The position numbers and the translations under genes were made by a program. The notes beneath the pieces were generated by a model. The model saw only the letters and a list, made by a program, of their open reading frames with translations, searched no databases and was not told the origin of the DNA. A stretch of DNA of 64,000 nt from Nematostella vectensis (lineage: Eukaryota; Cnidaria; Anthozoa; Actiniaria; Edwardsiidae). Positions 1 through 11,219 of this stretch are shown one piece after another. Numbering within the stretch: position 1 is the stretch's first letter; every line of letters starts with the position of its first letter. The stretch lies in assembly GCF_932526225.1 (NCBI RefSeq), contig NC_064037.1, positions 6,554,203-6,618,202 of the forward strand. The letters run 5' to 3'.

Positions 1-539
1 AGTAATTCCGGTCTACCTATTGGTACTCGCCTCTGGTCACATCACCGTCTTAATGTAGATTATAATAAAATAAATTCCGTGATGCTTTGAGTGTAACATG
101 TCGAACATATCTAATATCTTATTAGGTGCTCTTTGGCGATCAGGGGAGTGTTCACGAATCTCACTGTTGATGTTATTTTTGTATACTTTAAATATTTTAT
201 CTTAACGTATAGGATAAGGTTAAGGTTCTAGCGCTTTCTAGAAGAAAATTGAGCATGGTATCATTTAGCACAAAAAGTTGATGTTTTGTTCACAAAAAAA
301 TACATTTTAGTGTAAAAAAGAAGTGCTTCATTAATTACGAGCGCAAATCTTGATTTTGAATTGAACTTTTATATTTGCTTTAGCTTAATCCAAAATTACC
401 GTCACCACTAGGGACGGTAATTTCAGTTAATGGAGCCGGAGCCAGGCTCAAAGATCACTCGTAAATTATATCGTACGAGTACACGTATCATGCTACGATA
501 GCACAGGTATTACTCAATAGTTTCACGTGAGATACCTTA

Positions 540-950
540 CTATACACGTTCTTAATTCTTATTGGTCGCTATCTACCTATATAAAGAGCCACACCTAAAG
601 TAAAGTCATTCGCTCTTTCGCTTCATAAGCTACGGGTACTGTAAAGAAACATTTGCCCACCCTCCCTCCCTTTTACTGACAGGTTTCTTTGTGTGTACAG
701 GCAGTGTTAGCTTGGCGATCAACTGTAAACAAGTATTAACTTAATCATTGCTTTATTATTGAAATAAACCGGGAGTATCTCCGAGAGTCTGCGGTTAGTT
801 CTGTCTGACGACTTCCCCAAGCGGGGTTTGTTTGCTATAAGGTGTGCTTGTGCGTTTGTGGACCAGCCAATACTCTCGTCCGATCCTTCACGCGGAGTGT
901 AGGGGAGATGAGTGAGGCCTAAAGGTCATATGCTTACACTACAGTTGCTA
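540..950 (+). mobile_element. Possible solo LTR or Pol II promoter/poly(A) unit
   Basis: A TATATAAAG box lies at 578-586 and an AATAAA at 763-768, about 185 bp apart. GC-rich, GT-containing sequence follows to about 950. A TATA box, a poly(A) signal and a U5-like tail in this order resemble a retrotransposon LTR. I could not find a clear TG...CA boundary, a target-site duplication, a primer-binding site or any gag/pol sequence nearby. An ordinary promoter of an untranslated or truncated gene is an equally good reading. Confidence 0.3.
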
Positions 951-1172
951 CGTCACGCGCTAGTCGTCACGTCACGCTAACTCGCTTTCGATCGGTCTGT
1001 CTCCCCCCCATATTCTGCCATAGTCGTGCCTAGTGTATTCATTGCGTTGCAAAGCGGGCATTTCCTTTTCACGCGTAAAGCGACATTAAGATAAGGATAA
1101 GTCGTCACAATGATCTAATAAACTTAAAATAAGATGAAAGACAATTTTCATTGCGCCGACCCACAATGTTTA

Positions 1173-1364
1173 TTATATAGTAGCGATAAAAAAGGCACGA
1201 ATTCATGATATTTTTTTCAAATCTTATACTTAACAAAAATTTAAGTCAACGAAAGTAATTATTACGTAAATTATATAGTAGCGATAAAAAAGGCACGAAT
1301 TTAGGGTACTGAAAATCTTATACTTAAAAATTATCAAGTCAAGGAAAGTAATTAGTATGCAAAT
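1173..1364. repeat. 98-bp direct tandem duplication
   Basis: The motif TTATATAGTAGCGATAAAAA starts at 1173 and again at 1271. The sequence after it stays similar over the whole 98-bp period, including a shared AAGTAATTA segment near each end. It is two copies of a short AT-rich unit. No function is apparent. Confidence 0.85.
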
Positions 1365-2538
1365 ATAACAGGCGAAAACTAACCAGTCTTTCTAGATCAA
1401 TTTGTAGGTTTCTATATAATATATTATTTAAATGTAATTACTACTGCATACACAATTTTGGTTTCATTTATTTATTTATCTGTTCTATATATCGATATGT
1501 TTTTAAATAGTAGTCGTTTTTGCCTCGTTCTGAAGTAAGGAAATATAAATTCTTTTCAACACTTGAACTTATTTACAACCTACAGATCTTTAAAAAGTTG
1601 ATCTCATCTCAAAAAACATCCTACTGTTAGCACCTGCGAATTATAAAATAATGCAAGTGAAACACCTAACTCTAAATCGATATTGCTTTAGATAGCTACT
1701 AAAATGTAGGAATGGTATATCTTGTATTTTTAGGCTTATTTTCAGTATTATTCGTTATGATTTTAAGACGAAACGAACAAACATATGGTTGAAAGAATAT
1801 ATACTTACCTAAATAAATTTACATTTCATAATTTCCAAAACTAATAGAGTAGTGTATAGCAAATAATAACTTAACAGCAAAACTTGTAAGCACCGGGAAT
1901 TACACAAAATGAAATTTCTTATCAGGAAATTAATCAATCGGAAACGCTATAAAATCGAGTACTTTTAAGTAGAGACACGTTGCGACCGACTCATCGGGGA
2001 AAAAAGAGTCTTTTAATGAAGGTACATAATTCCTTAAAGTGTGTAATTTTAGATAAATATAGAATAAAATCACGTTGAGTAAAGATTCATTTAAGATCAT
2101 GGACAAAGAGGGGCAATGCACCATTTGGGCCAAAATTTGACTCGGCGAATACTTACTAATTGGAAATTGAAATGTAAACAAAAAGTCCGTATGTTTAACT
2201 ATATCGACTAAGAAAGAACGATAAGAAAGAAGTTACGGTTTTACGGTGTGACAGCCGCCAAACGACCCTATGACAGCCGCGAACGCTGTAAATCATCACC
2301 GTGCCGAACATTATTATAGAACCCAACTCAAACAGAAAAAGTAATTTGTTTCTTTTTGTAAATGTGCGAAGGCGTGTATGCGCGATCGGAGCGGGCGGAG
2401 CGATAAGAAGCCTGCTTTGCATAATGGAATATAAAGTTAGTAAAACATACCCAGTCGGTCGGGGGTAGAGAAAACTGTACATCTGCTACACAAAAAGCCA
2501 GAGCACTGTTGCTGGCAAAAAGAGTCTCCTTGCGTAGC

Positions 2539-3471
2539 ATGGCTGAGTCGTTGAAGGAATTACGGGCAGTGGATGTCGTACTATTGGGAGTCTCCGCGCT
2601 GGTTGTCGTGGCAAATGCTGCAGTATGCGTCCTCGTTGTGGTCAGAAAACGCCTGCGGACCTACACCAACGGGTTCGTGTTGTCACTGGCGATCTCAGAC
2701 ATTCTAACGGGCGGAGTCTTCATGCCGTTCAACCTGCTGAATCCGATGCATATTGCGCACGGCTTCGTCACAATGCTGGTCATCGTGTCCAGTACGTGTA
2801 ACCTTAGCGCTGTGGCGTTTGACCGCTACCTGGCGGTCGTCAAACCTCTAGCGTATAAAACCAAAATCGCCGGCTCGTTCGCCCGTCTTGTGTGCGCGGT
2901 GTGGGGTGTAGCTGTCGTGATGACTGTGCTGCCTATCTCGTGGAAAGCAGATCAGTCACTGTTGGTGCACAAGATCTACGTATCGTGTGCGGTGGCGCTC
3001 TTTCTCGTCTTTCCTCTCGTATTCATCTTGTTTGTCTACTCGTACATATTCGTCCGGTTGCGCAGACACGGCAAGATGTCAAGAGCACTTCAAGCCACTA
3101 GAACTAGGCGGGACGAAATACGAAAGAGCAAACGAGAATTGAAAACCGTGAAAATGTTCTCTTCGATCGTTGCGCTTTTTCTCGTTAGCTGGTTTCCCGT
3201 GATTGTTATCACAATGGCCTTCGTCGCCAACAAGCCAGTCCCTGCATATGTCTTCACCATTTCGAATTTCAGTATAACAATCTCGTCACTGGCAAACCCC
3301 TTTATGTACACTTTAATGAAATTAGATTTTCAGAGAGAGCTCAAAGCTATAATGCCGTGCTACAAACGGAACTCTCCCGTTTCACGCCTCCACTATGCGC
3401 TAGCTCTCGGTAACTTGCGTAACACAACTTCCATTCTTGCCCAGACAGAAGAAAGCCGCTCGGAAAGTTAA
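2539..3471 (+). CDS. Rhodopsin-class (class A) GPCR, copy 1
   Basis: A single-exon gene for a 310-aa seven-transmembrane receptor that should sit in the plasma membrane and couple to G proteins. The ligand is unknown. I start at ATG 2539; the reading frame is open upstream to about 2509 but has no earlier ATG. TM1 carries an AN pair in place of the usual GN. TM3 ends in a canonical DRY (FDRYLAVV). TM6 has SWFPV in the CWxP position and TM7 has NPFMY, the NPxxY motif. The cysteine normally at position 3.25, which pairs with extracellular loop 2, is a histidine. The third intracellular loop is short and basic. An AATAAA lies at 3611. A second copy in inverted orientation lies at 8446-9363. Similar intronless, amine- or adenosine-like receptors are expanded in cnidarians (family knowledge). 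Confidence 0.92.
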   Translation: MAESLKELRAVDVVLLGVSALVVVANAAVCVLVVVRKRLRTYTNGFVLSLAISDILTGGVFMPFNLLNPMHIAHGFVTMLVIVSSTCNLSAVAFDRYLAVVKPLAYKTKIAGSFARLVCAVWGVAVVMTVLPISWKADQSLLVHKIYVSCAVALFLVFPLVFILFVYSYIFVRLRRHGKMSRALQATRTRRDEIRKSKRELKTVKMFSSIVALFLVSWFPVIVITMAFVANKPVPAYVFTISNFSITISSLANPFMYTLMKLDFQRELKAIMPCYKRNSPVSRLHYALALGNLRNTTSILAQTEESRSES

Positions 3472-4185
3472 GTTTCTTTTATTTTATTCAATTTACAAGT
3501 TTTATTAAAAACAGTAATCGCAGAAAGATATCAATACTTGCTGTGATGAACAAAACGAGCTATACTAGGGTTAAGTCGGGTGAGACAAACGGGGACGTCG
3601 CATTGCCAATAATAAAGAAAGAACATAGATACAAGGAAATAATACTACCTCCGCTTGAGGTCGTAACAACATAAAATTCAATATAAACATTATATTGTAA
3701 ATATTAAATGATTTACGCCTTCCGAGCTTTTGCTATTCTGCAGCGAATATAGTTTTTGTTTTATAGTCAAAATAACGTCTATAATCAAAATATCGAAATA
3801 TTTGTTATATGATTACAATTTGCGATTCTTCAATTATGCCGTCGTCTTTGTAAGCCGTATATACGTATTTATATGTGCCTTTGACGCGCGAGCCGGTGTA
3901 ACAAATCTAGTTTGTATGGATGTACGATTGTATAATAGCACAGGATCATTAATCAGCTCAAATAAACGAGTGACTTTTAGGCTATGAATCCTTGAATAAT
4001 TACTGCTTGAGCTACTTATCTCGTGAACACTGTTCCTCGCATAAAGTACAACGCACAGTACTCTGATAACGTAACAGCAACATGTGTATTAACCATGCGA
4101 AGCACTCATTATTGAACACAACGTCACCAGCAACTCGCTATTTACACTACAATCACAATTCTCACACGTACTTTACAGCTACTCA
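3472..4185. other. 3' flank of GPCR copy 1
   Basis: AT-rich sequence with a poly(A) signal (AATAAA, 3611-3616) appropriate for the GPCR transcript. I see no further gene before the satellite begins near 4190. Confidence 0.6.
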
Positions 4186-4189
4186 TCCC

Positions 4190-5695
4190 GCACGTTACTC
4201 AAAAACCACACGCTACGCACACTACAATACTCACAGTGCACGCTACGCACACTACACACTAAACTACTCATATTGCACGCTACTCACACCACACGCTGCG
4301 CACACTACACACTACACTACTCACATTGCACGCTACTTACACTACACACTACCCTTCTCACATTGCACGCTACTCAGACCACACGCTATGCACACTACAC
4401 ACTACCCTTCTCATATTGCACGCTACTCACACCACACGCTACGCACACTACACACTACACTACTCATATTGCACGCTACTCACACCACACACTACCTTTC
4501 TCACATTGCACGCTACCACTACACACTACCCTTCTCACATTGCACGCTACTCACACCACACGCTACGCACACTACACTTCTCACATTGCACGCTACTCAC
4601 ACTACACGCAACACTACTCGCATAGCACGCTAAGAGCACCACACGCTACACTACTCACACTACACGCTACGCACACTACACACTACCCTTCTCACATTGC
4701 ACGCTACTCACACTACACGCAACACTATTCACATAGCACACTAAGAACACCACACGCTACGCACACTACACACTACCCTTCTCACACCACACGCTACACT
4801 ACTCACACAACACACTACGCACAATACACGATACTTCACCACACGCTACTCACACCACACGCTACTCACATTACACTACTCACAACACACGCTACTCACA
4901 TTATACTACTCACAACACACGCTACTCACGTTGCACGCAACGAACACTACACGCTACACTATTCACATTGCACGCTACTCACATTGCACGCTATGAACAC
5001 CACACGCTACACTACTCACAACACACGACTCACACTAAACGCTAAGCATACCACACTATTCACATTGCGCGCTATGCCTACTACACGCTAAGACTCACAC
5101 TCTACACACTAGTCACATTACACGCTACGCACAATACACGATACTTCACCACACGCTACTCACACTACACGATACTTCACCACAAGCTACTCACACTACA
5201 CGATACTCATACTACACGCCACGCACACAACACGTTACGCACACTACACGCTACCCACACTACACGCTACGCACACTACACGCTACTCACACTACACGCT
5301 ACTCACACTATACGCTACTCACACTACACGCTACTCGCACTACACGCTACGCACACTAAACGCTACTCACGCTACACGCTACTCACACTACACGCTACTC
5401 ACACAACACGCGACGCACACTACACGCTACTCGCACTACACGCTACTTACACTACACGCTACTCACACTACACGCTACTCACACTACACGCTACACTACT
5501 CACAACACACGCTTCTCACATTGCAAGCTACTCAAACAACATGCTACGAACACTACACGCTACTCACACTACATGCTACTCACACAACACGCTACTCGCA
5601 CTACACGCCACGCACACTACACGCCACGCATACCACACGCTACTCACACAACACGCTACGCACACTACACGCTGCTCACACTACACGATACGCAC
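4190..5695. repeat. 16-bp satellite array (CTACTCACACTACACG)
   Basis: About 1.5 kb of imperfect 16-bp units, most regular at 5250-5500. Variants substitute CGCAC, CACAA or ATTGC segments, and the left half is more degenerate. The C/A-rich strand has few stops, so it throws up overlapping ORFs of up to 272 aa in several frames. These encode only repeated Tyr/Thr/His/Leu strings and are not genes. The array lies between the two convergent GPCR copies. Confidence 0.95.
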
Positions 5696-8445
5696 GCTGT
5701 CCGACCTCACTCTTTTAGGTGCTCGATTTCCTACCTGCTTTTTTAGTCTGGTGAATAATGAGTAAATAAAGCAAAGCGTGGAAACATCCCTGCGTTAATA
5801 TGTTACGTAAAAGTCTCAAGAAAAGTATGTTTTTAAAATTCACCCAACGTAGACATGATTATGGAAGCAATACCAGTCATGGAGCGCCTTAGACTATTGT
5901 ACCAATAGAGTACCTATTTTTAAATGCGCTGTTATTTAGATTTTTAATGTTTACTGTCTTTTGCTCCGTTTTTTTGTCATGTACTTCTGTAATTTATCAT
6001 TTTTTCTTCTTGCGCAATTTTGCCTTTTATTCTTTTATGGCCTATTTTTATCAGTTTATTACATGTCTTAACAATGCAAACGCATTATATTTATTATTAT
6101 TATCTTCTATTTTACAAGCATACTCAAACTCATTTCGTGGCCATTTTGCGCATTTACGCACAACTTGCTGATAAGAACAGTAAAAAAAAAGCCTAAACTC
6201 GACCACCTCAACCGTTGGCACAGGGCATATCAGCTTTCTGAACCTAGTGGCGTAATTCAGAATAACAGAGTCGCGGTAGAATTTTTTTTTTTTTTTTTGC
6301 GCTGTCTTTGGTGACATCCCAACCTTTTGCTAGAGACTCTGAATAGTGGCAAAGAAGGGATCACTTGTTCACATCGTACATTTCGTGGTGCTTTTCACCG
6401 TCGGTAAAAAAAAAACGGGAATTTTTTTTTAATCTTGGTGAAAATCCCTCTAACCGACAAGTCGAGATAGATCTCTGTCTTAATCCTGAGGGGCAGACGC
6501 AAAACAGCTAAAATTCGAGTCATCCTGGCGAATTCGAGCATGTGAGTTATCCACAGGCGCCCCAAGTTCAGTGGTCTTCTCGTATGAAACCGCTTCGATA
6601 CTAAAGTTTATATATGGACATAGAAAGGTATAAAAAATAAAAGAATTAGTAGTGGATTTTGGTGTTTAATAAAGGCTGAAGTCTTACAAGACGTCTCTTG
6701 TATTGTTTTCTTTCCCATTTGAAAAATAAAGCCGTTGCTCGAATTGCTCCCTAATATTTTGTGCTCGCGAAGGTTGAAAAGTCCAGCTCGAGTGCTGGTT
6801 CTCTAAAACATTCTAGCATTAGAATTTGATTTTAATTCAATTAAAATGCGTGTTTGATGAAATCCTATGACGTCAAAACAGCAATTTTTACAGTTATGAG
6901 CCCACACTCCGGAATAACGGATGAGGCAACAATGAATAAGTATTTCTTGGTCAATGAGCTGAGTGTAACCATGCGGCTTTATTAAACAGGAACCATTTCA
7001 TTCAGATTTCTGCTTTATCATTCGGGCCCTTTGATGTTTGTTCTGACTTTATTATTACAAATTCTATAAACTTCGGAAATTTTTGATGTAAAAACGCGGT
7101 ACAAATACAAAACCGTTGCAAACAGTAAACAATATTTTCATGGGTACGGATATGGAGCGAAAACACAGTGAGTGATGTAGTGATGTAACGGTAATTGGAT
7201 AGAAACGATGAGAAAAATAAAAAGTTTTATTCCACTCAAGTAATTATGTATTTTTGGAAGTACTGTTGTGTGTTGAATATCAATGGGAGTAGCTTGAGTA
7301 CTTGTATGATGAATCACATTAGACTCTAGTGCCTTGTGATAGATTAATGATAACTTTGGAAAGCGTTGAGTATTGTTATCTCCAAGGTTTTGAGTGGAAA
7401 GAGTGAGTTACCTCATATTGAACAGTCGGCTAGAATGTGCTTTACATACGCGACGTGTGATATTCCAAGCATAATATGATGAAGTAATGTCAAGCACTTA
7501 AACACAGGCTTCTCTTAGAAGGTTAAGGCACTGATAGGGCTCATTTGACCTCTAAAAAGTGAGTCATGTCTTATGAAAGGATCGAAATATTAGCTATGTT
7601 ATCAATGATTGCGAGCCCCCCCCCCCCCTCCCCCACGCGCGAGTTTGATATGTATTGTAGGTTGGAATGATTTAAACTAAGCTGCAGCGTTTTTCAGAAA
7701 TGCAACAATTTCAACCTGAAACTCACTTTTTGCACAAAATCTTTAGAAATACACGAATTAAAAAACACAATATTTTAAGATGATATTTAAGAAGATTTTG
7801 TGTAAAAACATGTTAAAGTAAAACGGATTTCAGTTAAAAAATATTCTTTTGTCATATCAAATCATTTAGATTTTTTTTTAATTAAAAGATAATATAGAAG
7901 AAGAAAAAGCTTATTATATATATCATCATAATTCTAGCAAAAATAATGAAATAATCTTAACCGTGTTTTCTACATCCAATAGCACCGACAAGGAGATTTT
8001 CATATTGTTGTACTTAAAGGCGCAGTAAATCACCAATCTCTCTGCTCGATCGGCAGGATTGATAGATTGTTATCTGCTCACAAAACCAAACGTATCACGT
8101 CTGAGACAAATGTGGACGACACAGCTTGCGGTGATTTGTATTGAATCAGATTGTTATATTAGTCTCACAAGGACTAGAATAGAAACCCCGACGCTTTCAT
8201 GTAAACGGATGTAACTAATTTTTTTCTTTCATAAAAGCTCCTGCAATTAACACAGTTTAGTTTCTGGTGCGTTTAAATAATTTCAAGCAGATAGCTATGT
8301 GTTGCCTGGGGTTGCTTTAACAAACCCCGACAAGAATTTCACACATTTGCGCTAACGATTCAAAGCTCGGAAATTTATCCGATTTTTCCGGAATTTATAA
8401 CTCATTCAAGTGGCCACTATGGAAACATGTAATATCTCAGTCGGT
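5696..8445. other. Intergenic region between satellite and GPCR copy 2
   Basis: About 2.7 kb of AT-rich sequence with poly-T tracts near 6280-6300 and 6420, and a C homopolymer run near 7616-7633. I found no coding exon, RNA gene or clear terminal inverted repeat. A CRE-like TGACGTCA core lies near 6868-6876 but has no assigned gene. Confidence 0.5.
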
Positions 8446-9363
8446 TCAACAATAAGTTTCTTTTTTGTTTTCCTCTACCACTTGCGTCCGTGAGCTAGGG
8501 CTAATGCTATATAGTCTATTATGTTCAAACGGCACATGCTTTCGCTTTAGTGTCTTTCTTTTACCCAATAAAGCAATCACTTCTTCTCGAAAATCTAGTT
8601 TCATTAAAGTGTACATAAAGGGGTTTGCCAGTGATGAGATTGTAATACTGAAGTTCGAAATGGTGAAGACATATGCAGGGACTGGTTTGTTGGCGACGAA
8701 GGCCATTGTCATAACAATCACGGGAAACCAACTAACGAGAAAAAGCGCAACGATCGAAGAGAACATTTTCACGGTTTTTTTCTCTTGTCGACTTTTCCGC
8801 ACTTCGTCAAAGCGAGTTCTAGTACCTTGCATTGCTCTGAGCAACCTGCCGTGTCTGCGCAACCGGACGAATATGTACGAGTAGACGAACAAGATGAATA
8901 CGAGAGGAAAGACGAGAAAGAGCGCCACCGCACACGATACGTAGATCTTGTGCACCAACAGCGACTGATCTGCTTTCCACGTGATGGGCAGCACAGTCAT
9001 CATGACAGCTACACCCCACACCGCGCACACAAGACGGGCGAACGAGCCGGCGATTTTGGTTTTATACGCTAGAGGTTTGACGACCGCCAGGTAACGGTCA
9101 AACGCCACAGCGCTAAGGTTACACGTACTGGACACGATGACCAGCATTGTGACGAAGCCGTGCGCAATATGCATCGGATTCAGCAGGTTGAACGGCATGA
9201 AGACTCCGCCCGTTAGAATGTCTGAGATCGCCAGTGACAACACGAACCCGTTGGTGTAGGTCCGCAGGCGTTTTCTGACCACAACGAGGACGCATACTGC
9301 AGCGTTTGCTACGACAACCAGCACTGATATAGTCAGAAGTACGATCTGAACGCTATCGAGCAT
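8446..9363 (-). CDS. Rhodopsin-class (class A) GPCR, copy 2
   Basis: A single-exon 305-aa class A receptor and close paralog of the gene at 2539-3471, in opposite orientation so that the two converge. The first ATG in frame is at 9363; the frame is open a little further upstream without an ATG. The FDRYLAVV, SWFPV and NPFMY motifs are all kept, and the disulphide cysteine of TM3 is again absent. From TM1 to TM5 the two proteins differ at only a couple of residues. The N-terminus, the third intracellular loop and the C-terminal tail are largely different; copy 2 ends in a Lys/Arg- and Ser-rich tail with EENKKETYC. The pattern of near-identical blocks flanking diverged segments points to gene conversion. 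Different loops and tails should mean different G-protein coupling or desensitisation (inference). Confidence 0.92.
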   Translation of the reverse strand: MLDSVQIVLLTISVLVVVANAAVCVLVVVRKRLRTYTNGFVLSLAISDILTGGVFMPFNLLNPMHIAHGFVTMLVIVSSTCNLSAVAFDRYLAVVKPLAYKTKIAGSFARLVCAVWGVAVMMTVLPITWKADQSLLVHKIYVSCAVALFLVFPLVFILFVYSYIFVRLRRHGRLLRAMQGTRTRFDEVRKSRQEKKTVKMFSSIVALFLVSWFPVIVMTMAFVANKPVPAYVFTISNFSITISSLANPFMYTLMKLDFREEVIALLGKRKTLKRKHVPFEHNRLYSISPSSRTQVVEENKKETYC

Positions 9364-11219
9364 GGCGCGGAACAATGGTTATGATAGTACAGGTTCACAA
9401 TCTTAACACGAATCGTCCACAAAGAGTAAATAATCTGGAAAGAACAGCCAACAAAGGTCCGGAACTCGATAAGCTTCCATAGCGAATTCCTCACCGCCAG
9501 TAATCGTGTAATAAGCCTTCTTCTTGTGGATGTAGGTAAACCAGAGTGCGAGCCTCTCTCATTTAGCACGTCTTTGTCCTATGTGAAATATCGCATGCCG
9601 CGCGAGGTGGCTCGAAAGGAGAGAAACGCTGCTAACACAGTCCGGACCAGGTTGAATAGCAAATTAATACTCGAGAAATTAGCATACATTGACAGTGCCC
9701 CGCAATGCGAAAAATAACGAGAAGAAATAAGATCGCACCTAAGACTTTTCCACTAATACACTTCCTACTTTTCAAAATTTCAAAATTTGTGATTTGCAAT
9801 GAGTGAACTAAGAATTAGTAACAAGGTTTTTGTTTTATTTTCGAATAAAGACATCATTTTAATTACAATTGAGCTTATATTGACACTACAGGAAAGAAAT
9901 GAATTATGAACAATAGATTGTGTAAATGTGGTTAAATAAAACGTTTTTTTCTATGTGATGTTGTTTGTTATAGCCTTTCTCCAATTCCAGTTTTATTAAT
10001 TTCCTTTTTTTATTTCCCTTAGTTTAGCGTCATATTGGAGGCTCAATTAGAAAAACAACGAGAAATTCTAGAGATAATTAACGTTTATATATAGTGAGTA
10101 GATAAAATAACAAAGAAAGGTAGGCTGATTAGGGAAACTAATGAATACTAAAAAAATTTTGAAATATGAAGTATGAATTTCATGATGTAGGTGTGAAAGT
10201 TGTTATGTGATACCAGTAAAAAGAAGCTGTCTCGCACCTTAGATTTTCTTAGAAAAAATCTATTTAGAAAAACATCCGATTTCATTTCCCGTGATAAAAC
10301 ATAATTACAGCTTTACAAAAATAGGTGCTTATAGGTTCGAGATAAAATGGCGTGCGCGAGGACTTCAAGCCACTTTTGACACACTTTCTTTCGTGAAAAG
10401 CCGAGGTTTGTTTTCGTCGTAAATCACTCGAATTAACATCTCCCATCGCACAGATGTTCTTGTTCTTGCGGAAGACACGTAAGAGCTGTTCCTTATCTTT
10501 CACATTAATGATATGTTTGAAGGCTTTTTATTGGTCAAGCAAGGTGCAGGGTGTTGTTACCGCTCTATTAGGCGCTCCCGGCGTGGCGAGGTTTAATGTC
10601 GCAGGCTTACGCATTTGAATCGGCTTATTAGAGAAACAGTATAAGAGAAGTATAGCAATCAGAGCGCAAATTCGGCTATTATTACACGGCAACGCCATTT
10701 TTGCATCAAACGATTAATGGTCTCCATGACAACGCAAAAAATTGGTTTATCAAAAGCGTTGAGCTATGCTACTTCGACAAACACTGAAAAGGTCAAGATC
10801 GTTTAAATACACTGTTCGTTGATTGATAGCTTTGATTATGAGATGAGATGAGTTGAAAAAGAGTTGAAAAAGATTAGAAAATTCAACAAATAATACGCTA
10901 TCATGTCCAGCCAAAATATGCAATTGTTAAAATAATAACCGACTGTTTCTTTTTATGCTCATTTTTCAGCCTTTAAGCTTTCACTATCTTATGCAATATT
11001 TAATTTCCTTAACATACATCATCAACACGCTATCACACCATCAACATCCTTTCATTACCACTTTTTACCATCACCTTTTGACTTTCCTTTTTCACTTCTC
11101 TCAACAACCGTCCTTCACCCAAATCCTACCTTCAACTTTTGACCCATAGCACCCCCATATCAACCCATACTCCACCGCGTTCCATCCATTGCTATCTCCT
11201 GCTATGGAGTTCCATGTAC
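9364..11219. other. Region between GPCR copy 2 and the DUF885 gene
   Basis: About 1.9 kb with no exon I can support. It should contain the missing C-terminal exon(s) of the minus-strand DUF885 gene if that gene is intact, but I could not find a conserved match. A minus-strand ORF of 73 codons at 10282-10503 shows no family signature. The segment 10955-11150 is pyrimidine-rich and non-coding. Confidence 0.5.

Larger units (their letters stand above)
1..2538. other. Intergenic region upstream of GPCR copy 1
   Basis: No coding region or RNA gene is convincing here. The stretch is AT-rich and contains a possible solo LTR or promoter near 540-950 and a 98-bp tandem duplication at 1173-1364, both listed separately. 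The short ORFs here lack domain-like sequence and splice support. Confidence 0.6.

Noticed and set aside
4082-5765. Overlapping plus-strand ORFs of up to 272 codons rich in Tyr, Thr and His.
   Set aside because: Artefacts of the 16-bp satellite, with overlapping frames reading the same repeat and no start or domain context.
10282-10503. 73-codon minus-strand ORF as the missing last exon of the DUF885 gene.
   Set aside because: It has none of the expected C-terminal family residues, and no acceptor with the required phase 0 was convincing.
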